Assembly (NCBI GenBank): GCA_003220345.1
Contig: QHSC01000134.1
Location: 1,998 to 37,352, forward strand
Source of the DNA: Candidatus Rokuibacteriota bacterium
Lineage (GTDB): Bacteria > Methylomirabilota > Methylomirabilia > Rokubacteriales > CSP1-6
Length of the DNA stretch: 35,355 bases
Direction of reading: 5' to 3'
Shown in pieces: positions 26,486 through 34,057 of the stretch (its first letter is position 1; each line of letters starts with the position of its first letter). Below the pieces are notes generated by a model that was not told where the DNA came from, did not search any database, and worked only from the letters and a program-made list of their open reading frames with translations. Position numbers and translations under genes: made by a program.

Positions 26486-27039
26486 GAGACTCCCGACTCC
26501 TTGAGCGCCTTGAGCAAGTCGTCCGAATTGAGAAGATCGAGCGGGTTATCCATGACCTTCACGTAGCGGACGATGCCCTGGCGATCGATGATGAAATAGG
26601 CGCGCTTGGCGTAGCGGTAAATTGGACTCTTCTCGTCGGTGACCATGGCACCGTACGCGGGCAGCATGGTCCGACGGAAATCTGCGGCGATGACGTGCTT
26701 GAGGGGATTCTGCTTGGCGAAGGCGTCCAGCGTCGCGGCATGGTCAGCGCTCACGCCCAGGACCTGGGCGCCCGCGGCCTCGAACTGGGGCAGGGCCCCG
26801 TCGAAGGCCAGGATCTCCTTGGTTCAGGTCGCGGTGAACGCCTGGATGAACGTGTAGACGACGACGGGCCCCTTGCCGAGCATGTCGGACAGCTTGATCT
26901 GCTTGTTGCCCGGGGCGACCACGGTGAAGTCCGGCGCCTTCTGCCCGACTTCGAGGGCCGACGCGGGGAGCGAGGCCAGGGGACCGGCCAGACCAAGCGC
27001 CAGCACGGCGACGGCCAAGTTCAGGTAGCGCATGCGCAT
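26482..27039 (-). CDS. Exported peroxiredoxin, selenoprotein with TxxU peroxidatic site
   Basis: 185 residues if TGA 26824-26826 is read as selenocysteine (Sec72). Start ATG 27037-27039 with GAGGTG about 8 nt upstream. Signal peptide MRMRYLNLAVAVLALGLAGP through ALPASA-like cleavage near residue 29, then the AhpC/TSA fold: VGQKAPDFTVVAPGNKQIKL, GPVVVYTFIQAFTATU (Sec72) TKE, GAQVLGVSADHAATLDAFAK, then YAKRAYFIIDRQGIVRYV with the conserved Arg. TGA sits exactly at the peroxidatic cysteine of the TxxC motif, and both halves are in the same frame. Ile65 replaces the usual Pro of the PxxxTxxC motif. The protein contains no Cys at all, so it must be a one-Sec enzyme needing an outside reductant. 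Peroxiredoxins are a known bacterial selenoprotein family. Stop overlaps the UPNC gene by 4 bp. Confidence 0.87.
26780..26804 (-). promoter_or_regulatory. Candidate SECIS hairpin of the peroxiredoxin gene (weaker)
   Basis: On the coding strand, TCGA-C-GGGG, loop CCCTG, CCCC-AGT-TCGA forms an 8-bp interrupted stem whose loop begins 28 nt after the TGA, within the usual distance range. The loop lacks an early G, so it matches the bacterial pattern less well than the one at 26240-26275. A second option is GGCC/GGCC around an 8-nt loop beginning 18 nt after the TGA. Confidence 0.3.
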
Positions 27040-27062
27040 GAAAAGCACCTCACGTGAGTGGC

Positions 27063-27348
27063 TCACTGCTCCGGAACCGCCTTGGCGGCCTCGTCCACGA
27101 ATGACGTATCCACGATACTCCGCAAAGGAATGGTCCGCTTCATGAATCCGTTCGCGGTCCACCACAGCATCTGACGCTCGATGTCGGGCACGAGCAGCCG
27201 GCCATTACGGTCCTGGAAGGGAAAGCCCGGACGGATGATCTCGGGGCGGGCCTCCGTGTACTTGGCCGTGATGCGCACGACCTCGTCATAAGCTCGCGCC
27301 CGGCGCCGGTCGCCCGTCCTTCTGGAGCAGCACGGCGTCGCAATGATA
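27063..27348 (-). pseudogene. C-terminal remnant of an NMT1/TauA-type ABC substrate-binding protein
   Basis: After the ATPase remnant, the coding strand reads [20 protein letters not shown], then a one-base frame change near 27285-27295, then [58 protein letters not shown] and a normal-looking stop at 27063. This resembles the last 100 or so residues of a nitrate/sulfonate/taurine-type binding protein. There is no start, no signal peptide and no N-terminal lobe. It stops 23 bp before the selenoperoxiredoxin start, so any promoter for that gene lies within or beyond the remnant. Confidence 0.6.
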
Positions 27349-27355
27349 GCGCGAG

Positions 27356-27610
27356 GCCTTCGCTGAGGGCCCGCGCGATGCCCACGCGCTGCCGCATCCC
27401 GCCCGAGAGCTGATGGGGGTACTTGCCCTCGAAGCCCTCGAGCCCGGTCATGGTGATAAAACGACGGACCCGCGCCCGGCGTTCCGCGGCTGGGATATCG
27501 AGCTCCTCGAGGCCGAAGGCAGCATTGGCCTCGGCCGTGCGCCACGGGAAGAGAGCGAACTCCTGGAAGACGGTGGCGGTGAGCGGCTGGCCGGGCCATC
27601 CTGCCCGCAC
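27356..27610 (-). pseudogene. Internal remnant of a SsuB/TauB-type ABC ATPase
   Basis: Recognisable from [20 protein letters not shown] (Q-loop region, from about 27571) through [20 protein letters not shown] (signature) to ARALSEG. Walker A, Walker B and the switch His are all missing: homology begins abruptly after the Walker A position and ends right before the Walker B position, where it runs into the binding-protein remnant. It cannot be a working ATPase. With the neighbouring remnant it looks like the collapsed leftover of an anion/sulfonate importer operon. Confidence 0.7.
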
Positions 27611-27615
27611 ACGGC

Positions 27616-27647
27616 AGCGCGCCGGCAGCCCTGCGGCCGCCGGCGCG
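27616..27647. terminator. Perfect 10-bp GC palindrome downstream of degP
   Basis: GCGCGCCGGC (27616-27625) and its exact complement GCCGGCGCGC (27638-27647) enclose a 12-nt centre that can add a further GCC/GGC pair around CTGC. It lies 17 bp past the degP stop at 27664. No T run follows on the minus strand, so a classical intrinsic terminator is not assured. Confidence 0.4.
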
Positions 27648-27663
27648 CCCTGGTGCTTCCCCT

Positions 27664-29460
27664 CTATGCCGCGACGGTGAGGAAGAGGCTTGCGCCCTCC
27701 CGCTCGATGCGGAAGAGAATGGGCTTGCCCTTGTCTCGCTTGGCCACGGCCTCCTTGAGCTGCTCCACGCTTCTCGCCGGCTGGCGATTCACCTCGACGA
27801 TGACATCGCCGCGCTCGAACCCGGCATCGGCGGCGGGGCTGCCCGCCTCCACCCCCTGCACGACCAGGCCCAGACGGGCAGGCGTACCGAGGCGACGGGC
27901 GAGATCTGGCGTGAGCGGCTGCACGGAGAGACCGAGCGACGGCTTGGCCTCGGACTCGGCTGCGGCCTGGCGGCCTTCCTTGGCCTCGAGGGCCTCGATC
28001 CGGGCCGTGAGCTGAACCGTCTGGCCATCGCGGAGCACGCTGACGGGCACCTCGCGCCCGACGCGTGTCTCGGCCACCGCGCGCGGAAGATCCCCCACCC
28101 GATTGATGGAGCGGCCATCGTACATGGTGATGATGTCGCCGGGCTTGAGACCGGCGCGGCTTGCGGGCGAGCTCGGCGTCACGGAGGAAACGAGCGCGCC
28201 CTTGGTATCCGGACGGTTGAAGGTCTTGGCGAGATCCGGCGTGAGCGGCTGGATGGAGAGACCGAGCGACGGCTTGGCCTCGGACTCGGCTGCGGCCTGG
28301 CGGCCTTCCTTGGCCTCGAGGGCCTCGATCCGGGCCGTGAGCTGAACCGTCTGGCCATCGCGGAGCACGCTGACGGGCACCTCGCGCCCGACGCGTGTCT
28401 CGGCCACCGCGCGCGGAAGATCCCCCACCCGATTGATGGAGCGGCCATCGTACATGGTGATGATGTCGCCGGGCTTGAGACCGGCGCGGCTTGCGGGCGA
28501 GCTCGGCGTCACGGAGGAAACGAGCGCGCCCTTGGTATCCGGACGGTTGAAGGTCTTGGCGAGATCCGGCGTGAGCGGCTGGATGGCGACGCCGAGCCAG
28601 CCCCGCGTGACGGTGCCGGAGTCGGCGAGCTGTGTGACCACGGACTTGGCCAGGCTGACGGGAATGGCAAAGCCGATGCCCACCGAGCCGCCGCTCTGGC
28701 TGAAGATGGCCGTGTTGATGCCGATGACCTGGCCACGCGCGTTGATGAGCGGTCCGCCGCTATTGCCCGGGTTGACGGAGGCATCGGTCTGGATGAAGTC
28801 GTCGTAGGGCCCGGCGCCGATCGAGCGCCCGGTGGCGCTGACGATACCCGTGGTCACCGTCTGCTCGAGCCCGAAGGGATTGCCGATGGCCATCACGGGC
28901 TCGCCCACCTGCAGGGCCGATGAATCCCCGAGCGGGATGACGGGCAGCCCCGTGGCCTCGATCTTGAGAAGGGCCAGATCGGTCTTGGGGTCGCGGCCCA
29001 CGACCTTGCCCTGGAACTCGCGGCCGTCAGAGAGCTTGACCTGGAGCTGGGTCGCGCCGTCCACGACGTGGTTGTTGGTCACGATGTAGCCGTTGGCGTT
29101 GATGATGAATCCTGAGCCCATGCTGCGCACCTGGCGCTGGGGCCGCGTGCCGAAGTGGTCCCGGAAATACCGATCGAAAGGCGAGTCCTCGCCGAAGGGC
29201 GTGCCCATCTCGGGCGCCGGCCCCTGCACTCGCTTGGTGCTGACGTTGACCACGGCAGGCTTGAGATCCCGCCCGATCTTCACCCAGTCGGGCGCGAGCA
29301 CCGTCGGCGCCGCCCCTGCCGTGGAGGACTGCTCCGTCCACAGCGGCAGCTGGGTGGACTTGGTGACGCCGAATCCATATGTCACGCCGCCCAGCATCAG
29401 CACGGCGGCCAGCGCGACGGCTGACCAGGCCCATCTCCGTCCGCGAAACCGATCGAACAT
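27664..29460 (-). CDS. degP: DegP/HtrA-like serine protease with duplicated PDZ domain
   Basis: 598 residues, ATG 29458-29460 ([20 protein letters not shown]) with GAGGAGGA about 6 nt upstream; residues 10-30 form a signal anchor. Trypsin-like domain with the full triad: His131 in [12 protein letters not shown], Asp161 in [11 protein letters not shown], Ser234 in [14 protein letters not shown]. Normal Do proteases have two PDZ domains and about 480-500 residues; this one has three. PDZ 1 and 2 (about 293-402 and 403-512) are identical copies encoded by a perfect 330-bp tandem repeat, and PDZ 3 (about 503-598, [20 protein letters not shown]) differs. It degrades or refolds misfolded envelope proteins. 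It lies 108 bp downstream of a two-component system on the same strand, a common arrangement for stress-controlled htrA. Confidence 0.93.
   Translation of the reverse strand: MFDRFRGRRWAWSAVALAAVLMLGGVTYGFGVTKSTQLPLWTEQSSTAGAAPTVLAPDWVKIGRDLKPAVVNVSTKRVQGPAPEMGTPFGEDSPFDRYFRDHFGTRPQRQVRSMGSGFIINANGYIVTNNHVVDGATQLQVKLSDGREFQGKVVGRDPKTDLALLKIEATGLPVIPLGDSSALQVGEPVMAIGNPFGLEQTVTTGIVSATGRSIGAGPYDDFIQTDASVNPGNSGGPLINARGQVIGINTAIFSQSGGSVGIGFAIPVSLAKSVVTQLADSGTVTRGWLGVAIQPLTPDLAKTFNRPDTKGALVSSVTPSSPASRAGLKPGDIITMYDGRSINRVGDLPRAVAETRVGREVPVSVLRDGQTVQLTARIEALEAKEGRQAAAESEAKPSLGLSIQPLTPDLAKTFNRPDTKGALVSSVTPSSPASRAGLKPGDIITMYDGRSINRVGDLPRAVAETRVGREVPVSVLRDGQTVQLTARIEALEAKEGRQAAAESEAKPSLGLSVQPLTPDLARRLGTPARLGLVVQGVEAGSPAADAGFERGDVIVEVNRQPARSVEQLKEAVAKRDKGKPILFRIEREGASLFLTVAA
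27925..28586 (-). repeat. Perfect 330-bp in-frame tandem duplication (PDZ domain)
   Basis: Line-by-line comparison at an offset of 330 bp shows no mismatch between 27925-28256 and 28255-28586. Outside these limits the match breaks at 27924/28254 and 28257/28587. The period is exactly 110 codons, so the reading frame is kept and one extra PDZ domain plus linker is inserted. Confidence 0.95.
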
Positions 29461-29568
29461 GGCAATCCTCCTCGTGGGTGAGTGCGGCTCGTCTGCGCCC
29501 AACGTAGCAGGGCCGCCTGAGAGGAGGGTGAGGGCCGAATGAGAAGGCTCTTAGGATGGATCGCGCGC

Positions 29569-30969
29569 TTACTTCGAGGACGTCAGGGGCAGGCGGATCG
29601 TGAAGCGGCTGCCCGCTCCTGGAGCGCTTTCGACCTCCACGGCGCCGCCATGGGCGGTGACAACGGATTGCACGAGGGCCAGACCGAGCCCCGTGCCGCC
29701 CGTGTCGCGCCCGCGCGCGGCATCGAGTCGAACGAAGGGCTCGAAGATCCGCGCGGCGGCGCCCGGCTCGAAGCCGATGCCGGTATCCCGCACGGTGACC
29801 AGGGCCTGGCCACTGGCCGTCACGAGCGAGAGCTCGACCTTGCCGCCGGCCGGCGTGTACTTGATGGCATTGTCGACAAGGTTCAAGATGGCGCGGCGAA
29901 GCGCGCCGGCATCGCCCAGGACGGTGGCCGGCTCGAAGGTGTCGGCGCGCATCGTGACACCGACGCCCTGGGCCCGACGGGCGCCCGTCTCGAGCACCTC
30001 GAGGAGGAGCGGCTCGAGATCGACGGGAGCGGTCGGCACGGCGAGACCCGGCGAGGAGCGCGAGAACACGAGGAGGTCCTCGGCGAGGCGGATGAGATGC
30101 TCGACTTCCTCGAGGCTCGAGGCGAGGACCCGTCGGTACTCTTCAGGAGAGCGCGCCGCGCGCAGCGCCACCTCCATCTCGCCCTTGAGCGCGGTGAGCG
30201 GGGTTCTCAGCTCGTGCGCGGCGTCGGCGGAGAAACGTCGCGACTGGGCGAAGGCGGCCTCCAGTCCTTCCAGCATGGCATTGAGCGTGTCGGCGAGATG
30301 GTCGATCTCGTCGTCGGCGCCGCGGCGCGAGAGGCGGCGACCCAGATCCTCGGCGGTGATCTGGCGGGCGGCCCGCGACATCTCGCGCACGGGCTGCAAG
30401 GCACGGCTCGCGATGACGGCTCCCCCCGCGGCCGCGAGGCCGACGGCCACCGGCACGAGGGCGAGCAACGTGGTCAGGTAGCGGGACAGCGCCTCCCGCG
30501 TGCGCGCGAGCGGAGCCGCAACCTGGATGATCTCGACGGACCGTCCGGCCCGCAGCACGGGCACGGTCAGGACCCGCAGGGGTCCGTTCGCCGGATCTTC
30601 CAGCGTCTCGACGGTCTGCCGACCGTGCGCGGCGTTCAGGCGCGCCTCGAGGGACAGGGGCAGGCTGCCCGGGTGCGGCGCGCCCGAGCGAAAGCGTGAC
30701 CGGCCCTCCGGATCCAGGAACTGGAAAAACTGGTCGGAGAAGCCGGGCCCGAGCAGCTCGCGGATGGCCCGCTCGACTTCGGAGCCGCCGGCGCCTCGCT
30801 CGTCCGTCTCCCGGACGATCTGCGCCACGGCGGCGAGCGACGCGTCCACCTGCTGGAGCAGGCTCCAGCGCAACACCGAGTAGGACAGCGCGCTGACCAC
30901 GGCCAGGATGGCCAGGAGCACTCCCGCGTACCAGAGGGTGAGGCGGGCGCGGAGGGATAGGGGCTTCAC
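29569..30969 (-). CDS. Two-component sensor histidine kinase
   Basis: 466 residues, GTG start 30967-30969 overlapping the response regulator stop as GTGA. TM1 about 12-34, an extracytoplasmic sensor region about 35-165 with no recognised ligand domain, TM2 about 166-188, HAMP about 189-240 (SRALQPVREMSRAARQITAE), H-box RFSADAAHELRTPLTALKGE with His252, N-box ILNLVDNAIKYTP, and G-boxes DTGIGFEPGAAARIFEPF and GTGLGLALVQSVV. All kinase motifs are intact. This is the EnvZ/CusS-like class paired with OmpR-type regulators. The sensor region is short, acidic and without cysteines, giving no hint of signal. Confidence 0.92.
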   Translation of the reverse strand: MKPLSLRARLTLWYAGVLLAILAVVSALSYSVLRWSLLQQVDASLAAVAQIVRETDERGAGGSEVERAIRELLGPGFSDQFFQFLDPEGRSRFRSGAPHPGSLPLSLEARLNAAHGRQTVETLEDPANGPLRVLTVPVLRAGRSVEIIQVAAPLARTREALSRYLTTLLALVPVAVGLAAAGGAVIASRALQPVREMSRAARQITAEDLGRRLSRRGADDEIDHLADTLNAMLEGLEAAFAQSRRFSADAAHELRTPLTALKGEMEVALRAARSPEEYRRVLASSLEEVEHLIRLAEDLLVFSRSSPGLAVPTAPVDLEPLLLEVLETGARRAQGVGVTMRADTFEPATVLGDAGALRRAILNLVDNAIKYTPAGGKVELSLVTASGQALVTVRDTGIGFEPGAAARIFEPFVRLDAARGRDTGGTGLGLALVQSVVTAHGGAVEVESAPGAGSRFTIRLPLTSSK

Positions 30970-31640
30970 GCGTCCACCCTGAGAACGTAGCCCGCGCCGC
31001 GCACGGTGTGGAGGAGCTTTGGCTCGCCCTCGGCCTGGATGCGGCGTCGGAGATACCCGACATACACGTCCACGACATTGCTCTCGGGGTCGAAGTCGAG
31101 CCCCCAGACATGCTGGGCGAGCATGGAGCGCGAGAGCACCCGGCCCGCGCTGCGCATGAAGTACTCGAGCAGCGTGTACTCGCGCGCGGTCAGGCTCACG
31201 CGCCGCGTCCCCCGGCGCACTTCGCGCGTGGCGGGATCGAGCGTGAGGTCGCCCACGCGCAGCACGGCGCTTGCGCGATCTCCGCCGCGGCGGAGGAGCG
31301 CCCGCACCCTGGCCAGGAGCTCCTCGAAGGCGAACGGCTTGGTCAGATAGTCGTCGGCGCCCGAGTCGAGGCCGGCCACGCGATCGCTCACGGCGTCGCG
31401 GGCCGTCAGCATCAGCACGGGCGCCTTCATCCCGTCCGCGCGGAGCGCCTTGAGCACGCTGAAGCCATCGCGCTTGGGCAGCATGACGTCGAGCACGAGG
31501 AGATCCGGCGGCGCATCGAGCGCGCGCGTGAGGGCCCCTTCGCCGTCGGGCGCGACATCCACGGTGTGCCCTTCCTCCTCGAGCCCCTTGCGAATGAAGC
31601 TCGCGACCTTCCGGTCGTCCTCGACCACGAGGATGCGCAT
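30966..31640 (-). CDS. OmpR/PhoB-family response regulator
   Basis: 224 residues (MRILVVEDDRKVASFIRKGL). Receiver domain with acidic pocket Glu7-Asp8-Asp9, phosphoacceptor Asp51 in LLVLDVMLPKRDGF, the Thr/Ala switch in VLMLTARDA and Lys101 in LTKPF. The C-terminal winged helix (about 128-224) has LTAREYTLLEYFMRSAGRVL, then NVVDVYVGYLRRRIQ and TVRGAGYVLR. Full length and intact. It drives the kinase gene by overlap and probably controls degP downstream (inference from position). It heads the operon; the upstream DedA gene runs the other way. Confidence 0.94.
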   Translation of the reverse strand: MRILVVEDDRKVASFIRKGLEEEGHTVDVAPDGEGALTRALDAPPDLLVLDVMLPKRDGFSVLKALRADGMKAPVLMLTARDAVSDRVAGLDSGADDYLTKPFAFEELLARVRALLRRGGDRASAVLRVGDLTLDPATREVRRGTRRVSLTAREYTLLEYFMRSAGRVLSRSMLAQHVWGLDFDPESNVVDVYVGYLRRRIQAEGEPKLLHTVRGAGYVLRVDA

Positions 31641-31736
31641 GAGAGCCAGTTGACCTCCGCACGCCCGTCCGTGTCAATCCGGCCATCCGGTGTCGCCGTG
31701 CTATCCTCCCGTGATGTCCTCGCGCGCGGGGCGCCC

Positions 31737-32336
31737 GTGCCGGACCTGACCGAGCTCTTCCAGCACATCGGCTACGGGGCGATCTTCGTCGTCGTCCTCC
31801 TGGGCAATGCGGGGGTGCCCGCGCCCGAGGAGTCCGTGCTCGTGCTGGGCGGCTACCTCGCCTCGCAAGGACGACTCCATCTCCCGCTCGTCATCCTGGT
31901 CGGCATCGCCAGCGCCAGCGTGGGCGACAACCTGGGCTTCTGGGCCGGACAACGCTACGGTCGTCGGCTCCTCGAGCGGCTACCTCTCTCCGCAGAGAGG
32001 AAGGCGAAGTACGAGCGGATCATGGTGAAGCATTCCGCGTGGGCCGTCTTCGTGGCCCGCTTCATTCCGGGCTTGCGCACGTTAGCGGGCCCCTTGGCGG
32101 GGATCGTGGGCGTGTCACACAGCAAGTTCTTTGTCGCCAATCTGCTGGGAGCCATCTTCTATGCTCCCTGCCCCGTCCTCGCCGGCTACGGGATCGGCTA
32201 CGGCCTCGGCGACCACATCGAGAAGCTCCGCAGGCTGGCGGGCGGCTTCGAGCGCGTGGCCGTGGCCGCCGTGCTCGCCGCGCTCGTTGTCATATGGATC
32301 AGGTGGCAGCGTCGCGCCGGGCGAGCCTCCGGCTGA
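31737..32336 (+). CDS. DedA family membrane protein
   Basis: 199 residues, GTG start 31737-31739 (read VPDLTELFQHIGYGAIFVVV), chosen because DedA proteins open this way; the in-frame GTG at 31698 is another option and no good ribosome-binding site decides. It has the DedA pattern: GNAGVPAPEESVLVLGGYLA with the conserved Pro and Glu, ASVGDNLGFWAGQRYGRRLL, the characteristic ARFIPGLRTLAGPLAGIVG with the arginines needed for activity in relatives, and FFVANLLGAIFYAPCPVLAG. The family acts as lipid carriers/flippases (UptA for undecaprenyl phosphate, others for phosphatidylethanolamine). Which one this is cannot be told. Confidence 0.87.
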   Translation: MPDLTELFQHIGYGAIFVVVLLGNAGVPAPEESVLVLGGYLASQGRLHLPLVILVGIASASVGDNLGFWAGQRYGRRLLERLPLSAERKAKYERIMVKHSAWAVFVARFIPGLRTLAGPLAGIVGVSHSKFFVANLLGAIFYAPCPVLAGYGIGYGLGDHIEKLRRLAGGFERVAVAAVLAALVVIWIRWQRRAGRASG

Positions 32337-32817
32337 GCTCGGCCACGAACGCGTCGGGGCGCTCCGGCGAGAGCGCGATCAGTCCGCCGCCCGCGCGCAG
32401 CCACACGAGGTCCGCGGTGTTGGCGATGAAGAGATAGTGCCGGCCCGTGCGCGGGTTCCAGCGGAGCCCGTGCGCGCCGAAGAGGCCGTTGAGGCCGACG
32501 CCGCCGAGCCCGCCCACCGCGCGCGGCTGCCGATCGACGGCGGCGATGGCGGCATACGGGATCACGCGCCGGAGCCAGCGTCGCTCGAGCCCCACCCCGC
32601 TCTCGTCCAGCGTGTAGCCGGCGGGCGCCAGCCCCTGGATCATCCAGAGCGTGCCGAGGAAAGGCAGGGGCAGGATGACGAAGAGCGGATCGCCACTCGT
32701 GGCGACGAGGACGACGCTGAGGGCAAAGGGCACCCCGAAGCCCACGCCGATGCCGCCGATTCCGGCCAGCCAGCGCTGGCGCATGCCCAAGACGGCGGGG
32801 AAGAACTCGTCGGTCAC
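32299..32817 (-). CDS. PH-like domain membrane protein of unknown function
   Basis: 172 residues, GTG start 32815-32817 (MTDEFFPAVLGMRQRWLAGI). Two hydrophobic segments (about 14-37 and 43-64) precede a beta-rich soluble part: YTLDESGVGLERRWLRRVIP, YAAIAAVDRQP, NPRTGRHYLFIANTADLVWL and LIALSPERPDAFVAELSRRL. The last strand-helix pattern (LSPxxPxxFVxxLxxRL) is that of bacterial PH domains. Role unknown. The 3' end overlaps the convergent DedA gene by 38 bp. It starts 41 bp from the divergent exported hydrolase, so they share a small promoter region. Confidence 0.7.
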   Translation of the reverse strand: MTDEFFPAVLGMRQRWLAGIGGIGVGFGVPFALSVVLVATSGDPLFVILPLPFLGTLWMIQGLAPAGYTLDESGVGLERRWLRRVIPYAAIAAVDRQPRAVGGLGGVGLNGLFGAHGLRWNPRTGRHYLFIANTADLVWLRAGGGLIALSPERPDAFVAELSRRLARRDAAT

Positions 32818-32858
32818 GCTGATTTCACGCTCGCGCGCCGAGTTCGTATAATTCCCGC

Positions 32859-33719
32859 ATGCGCGTCTTTCCGGGGGCCTGCCTCCTGCTCCTCTGCGCG
32901 TCCGGCTCCTCTGCGCAGACAGCTGCGCCCTACGCGACGGAAGTCGTGAGCCTGCCGAGCGGCACGCTGAAGCTGCGCGCGCTCGTCGGCCGTCCCGACG
33001 GGCCGGGGCCCTTCCCCGCCTACATCAGCAATCACGGCTCCATGACAACCCAGGAGGCCTCGCGCCCTCCGCGGACCCAGATCACGAAGGGCTCCCTGCC
33101 CGACACCCTGGCACGCAGGGGCTTCGTCGTCCTCGTGCTCGCGCGCCGCGGATACATGGGCTCCGAGGGAACGGCCACGACCTACAGCCAGGGCCACGGC
33201 TCGGGCGGCTATAGCGGACGTCGCGCCTCGGACGTCATGCGCGGCGCCGAGGAGGAAGCGGGCGACGTGGTGGCGGCTCTCGAATACCTGCAGACGCTGC
33301 CATCCGTGGATCCGGAGCGGATAAGCGTGGGCGGCGTCTCGCTGGGTGGCCTCGTCAGCATCATGGCCGCTTCCCGCGATGCCCGCTTCAAGGCGCTGAT
33401 CAGCATGGCGGGCGGCTACCGGCAAGGCGGGCAGGGTGGCGTCGACGAGGCGTGGCCGCTCGTGCAGGGGGTCTGGAAGAACGGCGCCCAGAAGATCCGG
33501 GCGCCCGTCCTGATCCTGTGGTCGAAGAACGACATGATCATCGACGAAGACGAGGGGCGGCAGCTCGAGAAGGAGCTGAGACGCACGGGCAAGAGCGTCG
33601 AGATGAAGGTCTATCCAGCCTTCCGCGACAACGGGCACTTCCTCTTCTCTCGCGCCGAGGGCTATCCCGTGTACATTCCCGACGCGGTGAGCTTTCTCGA
33701 GACCCACCTCATGCGCTGA
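32859..33719 (+). CDS. Exported alpha/beta hydrolase (dienelactone-hydrolase / S9-like)
   Basis: 286 residues with a signal peptide (MRVFPGACLLLLCASGSSAQ, cleavage near residue 19-20). Catalytic Ser161 in ISVGGVSLGGLVS, Asp225 in LILWSKNDMIID and His260 in RDNGHFLFS. YISNHGSMT near residue 60 supplies the oxyanion strand. The arrangement is that of dienelactone-hydrolase-like and prolyl-oligopeptidase-like secreted esterases. Substrate unknown. Length is normal for the family and the gene looks intact. Confidence 0.85.
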   Translation: MRVFPGACLLLLCASGSSAQTAAPYATEVVSLPSGTLKLRALVGRPDGPGPFPAYISNHGSMTTQEASRPPRTQITKGSLPDTLARRGFVVLVLARRGYMGSEGTATTYSQGHGSGGYSGRRASDVMRGAEEEAGDVVAALEYLQTLPSVDPERISVGGVSLGGLVSIMAASRDARFKALISMAGGYRQGGQGGVDEAWPLVQGVWKNGAQKIRAPVLILWSKNDMIIDEDEGRQLEKELRRTGKSVEMKVYPAFRDNGHFLFSRAEGYPVYIPDAVSFLETHLMR

Positions 33720-34057
33720 GGGGCGCGCATCCATGTGTCTACAGTGATCGACAATCCGGGCTCTCCGTCTGTCCTGGCGTGAGTGACTCCGATGCCTTCC
33801 GAGACCTTCGATTGAAATCAACGTATGCGGAAAGATACACGAAGAGCCACAGTCCCACGCGTTTCTGCTTGACAGCTTCGTCGGGGTGACTCGGTGATGC
33901 GCCGGCAACCTTCGGTCAGTGCCTGCCCAGCGGCCCGCACGGACTCACGGGTCCACGGTCGGGCCCGGGGGAGCGCTACCAGGTGGTGGTCAACGCGGAC
34001 GCCGCCGTTCGGAAAGAGTTAGTATTCGGCCATGCGCGACCCGGACGCCGACGAGGC
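33720..34057. other. 338-bp gap, mostly non-coding, with a possible DUF222/HNH remnant
   Basis: AT content rises around 33800-33880, unlike its surroundings. On the plus strand, about 33921-34010 reads GPHGLTGPRSGPGERYQVVV followed by NADAAVRKEL without a start. GERYQVVVxxDA is reminiscent of the DUF222/13E12-type HNH endonuclease family, so this could be a decayed fragment. TTGACA at 33869-33874 and TAGTAT at 34020-34025 are isolated promoter-like hexamers not at a proper distance from each other. No RNA gene seen. Confidence 0.35.

Noticed and set aside
26276..26826. Reading the two TGA codons as ordinary nonsense mutations and calling both genes pseudogenes
   Set aside because: Both stops are TGA, each at the exact catalytic Cys of a redox protein, in adjacent co-transcribed genes with otherwise intact frames, and one has a SECIS-like hairpin. 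Random decay would not choose these two positions.
27925..28586. The long direct repeat as a CRISPR or mobile element
   Set aside because: There are only two copies with no spacers, entirely in frame within a PDZ-coding region.
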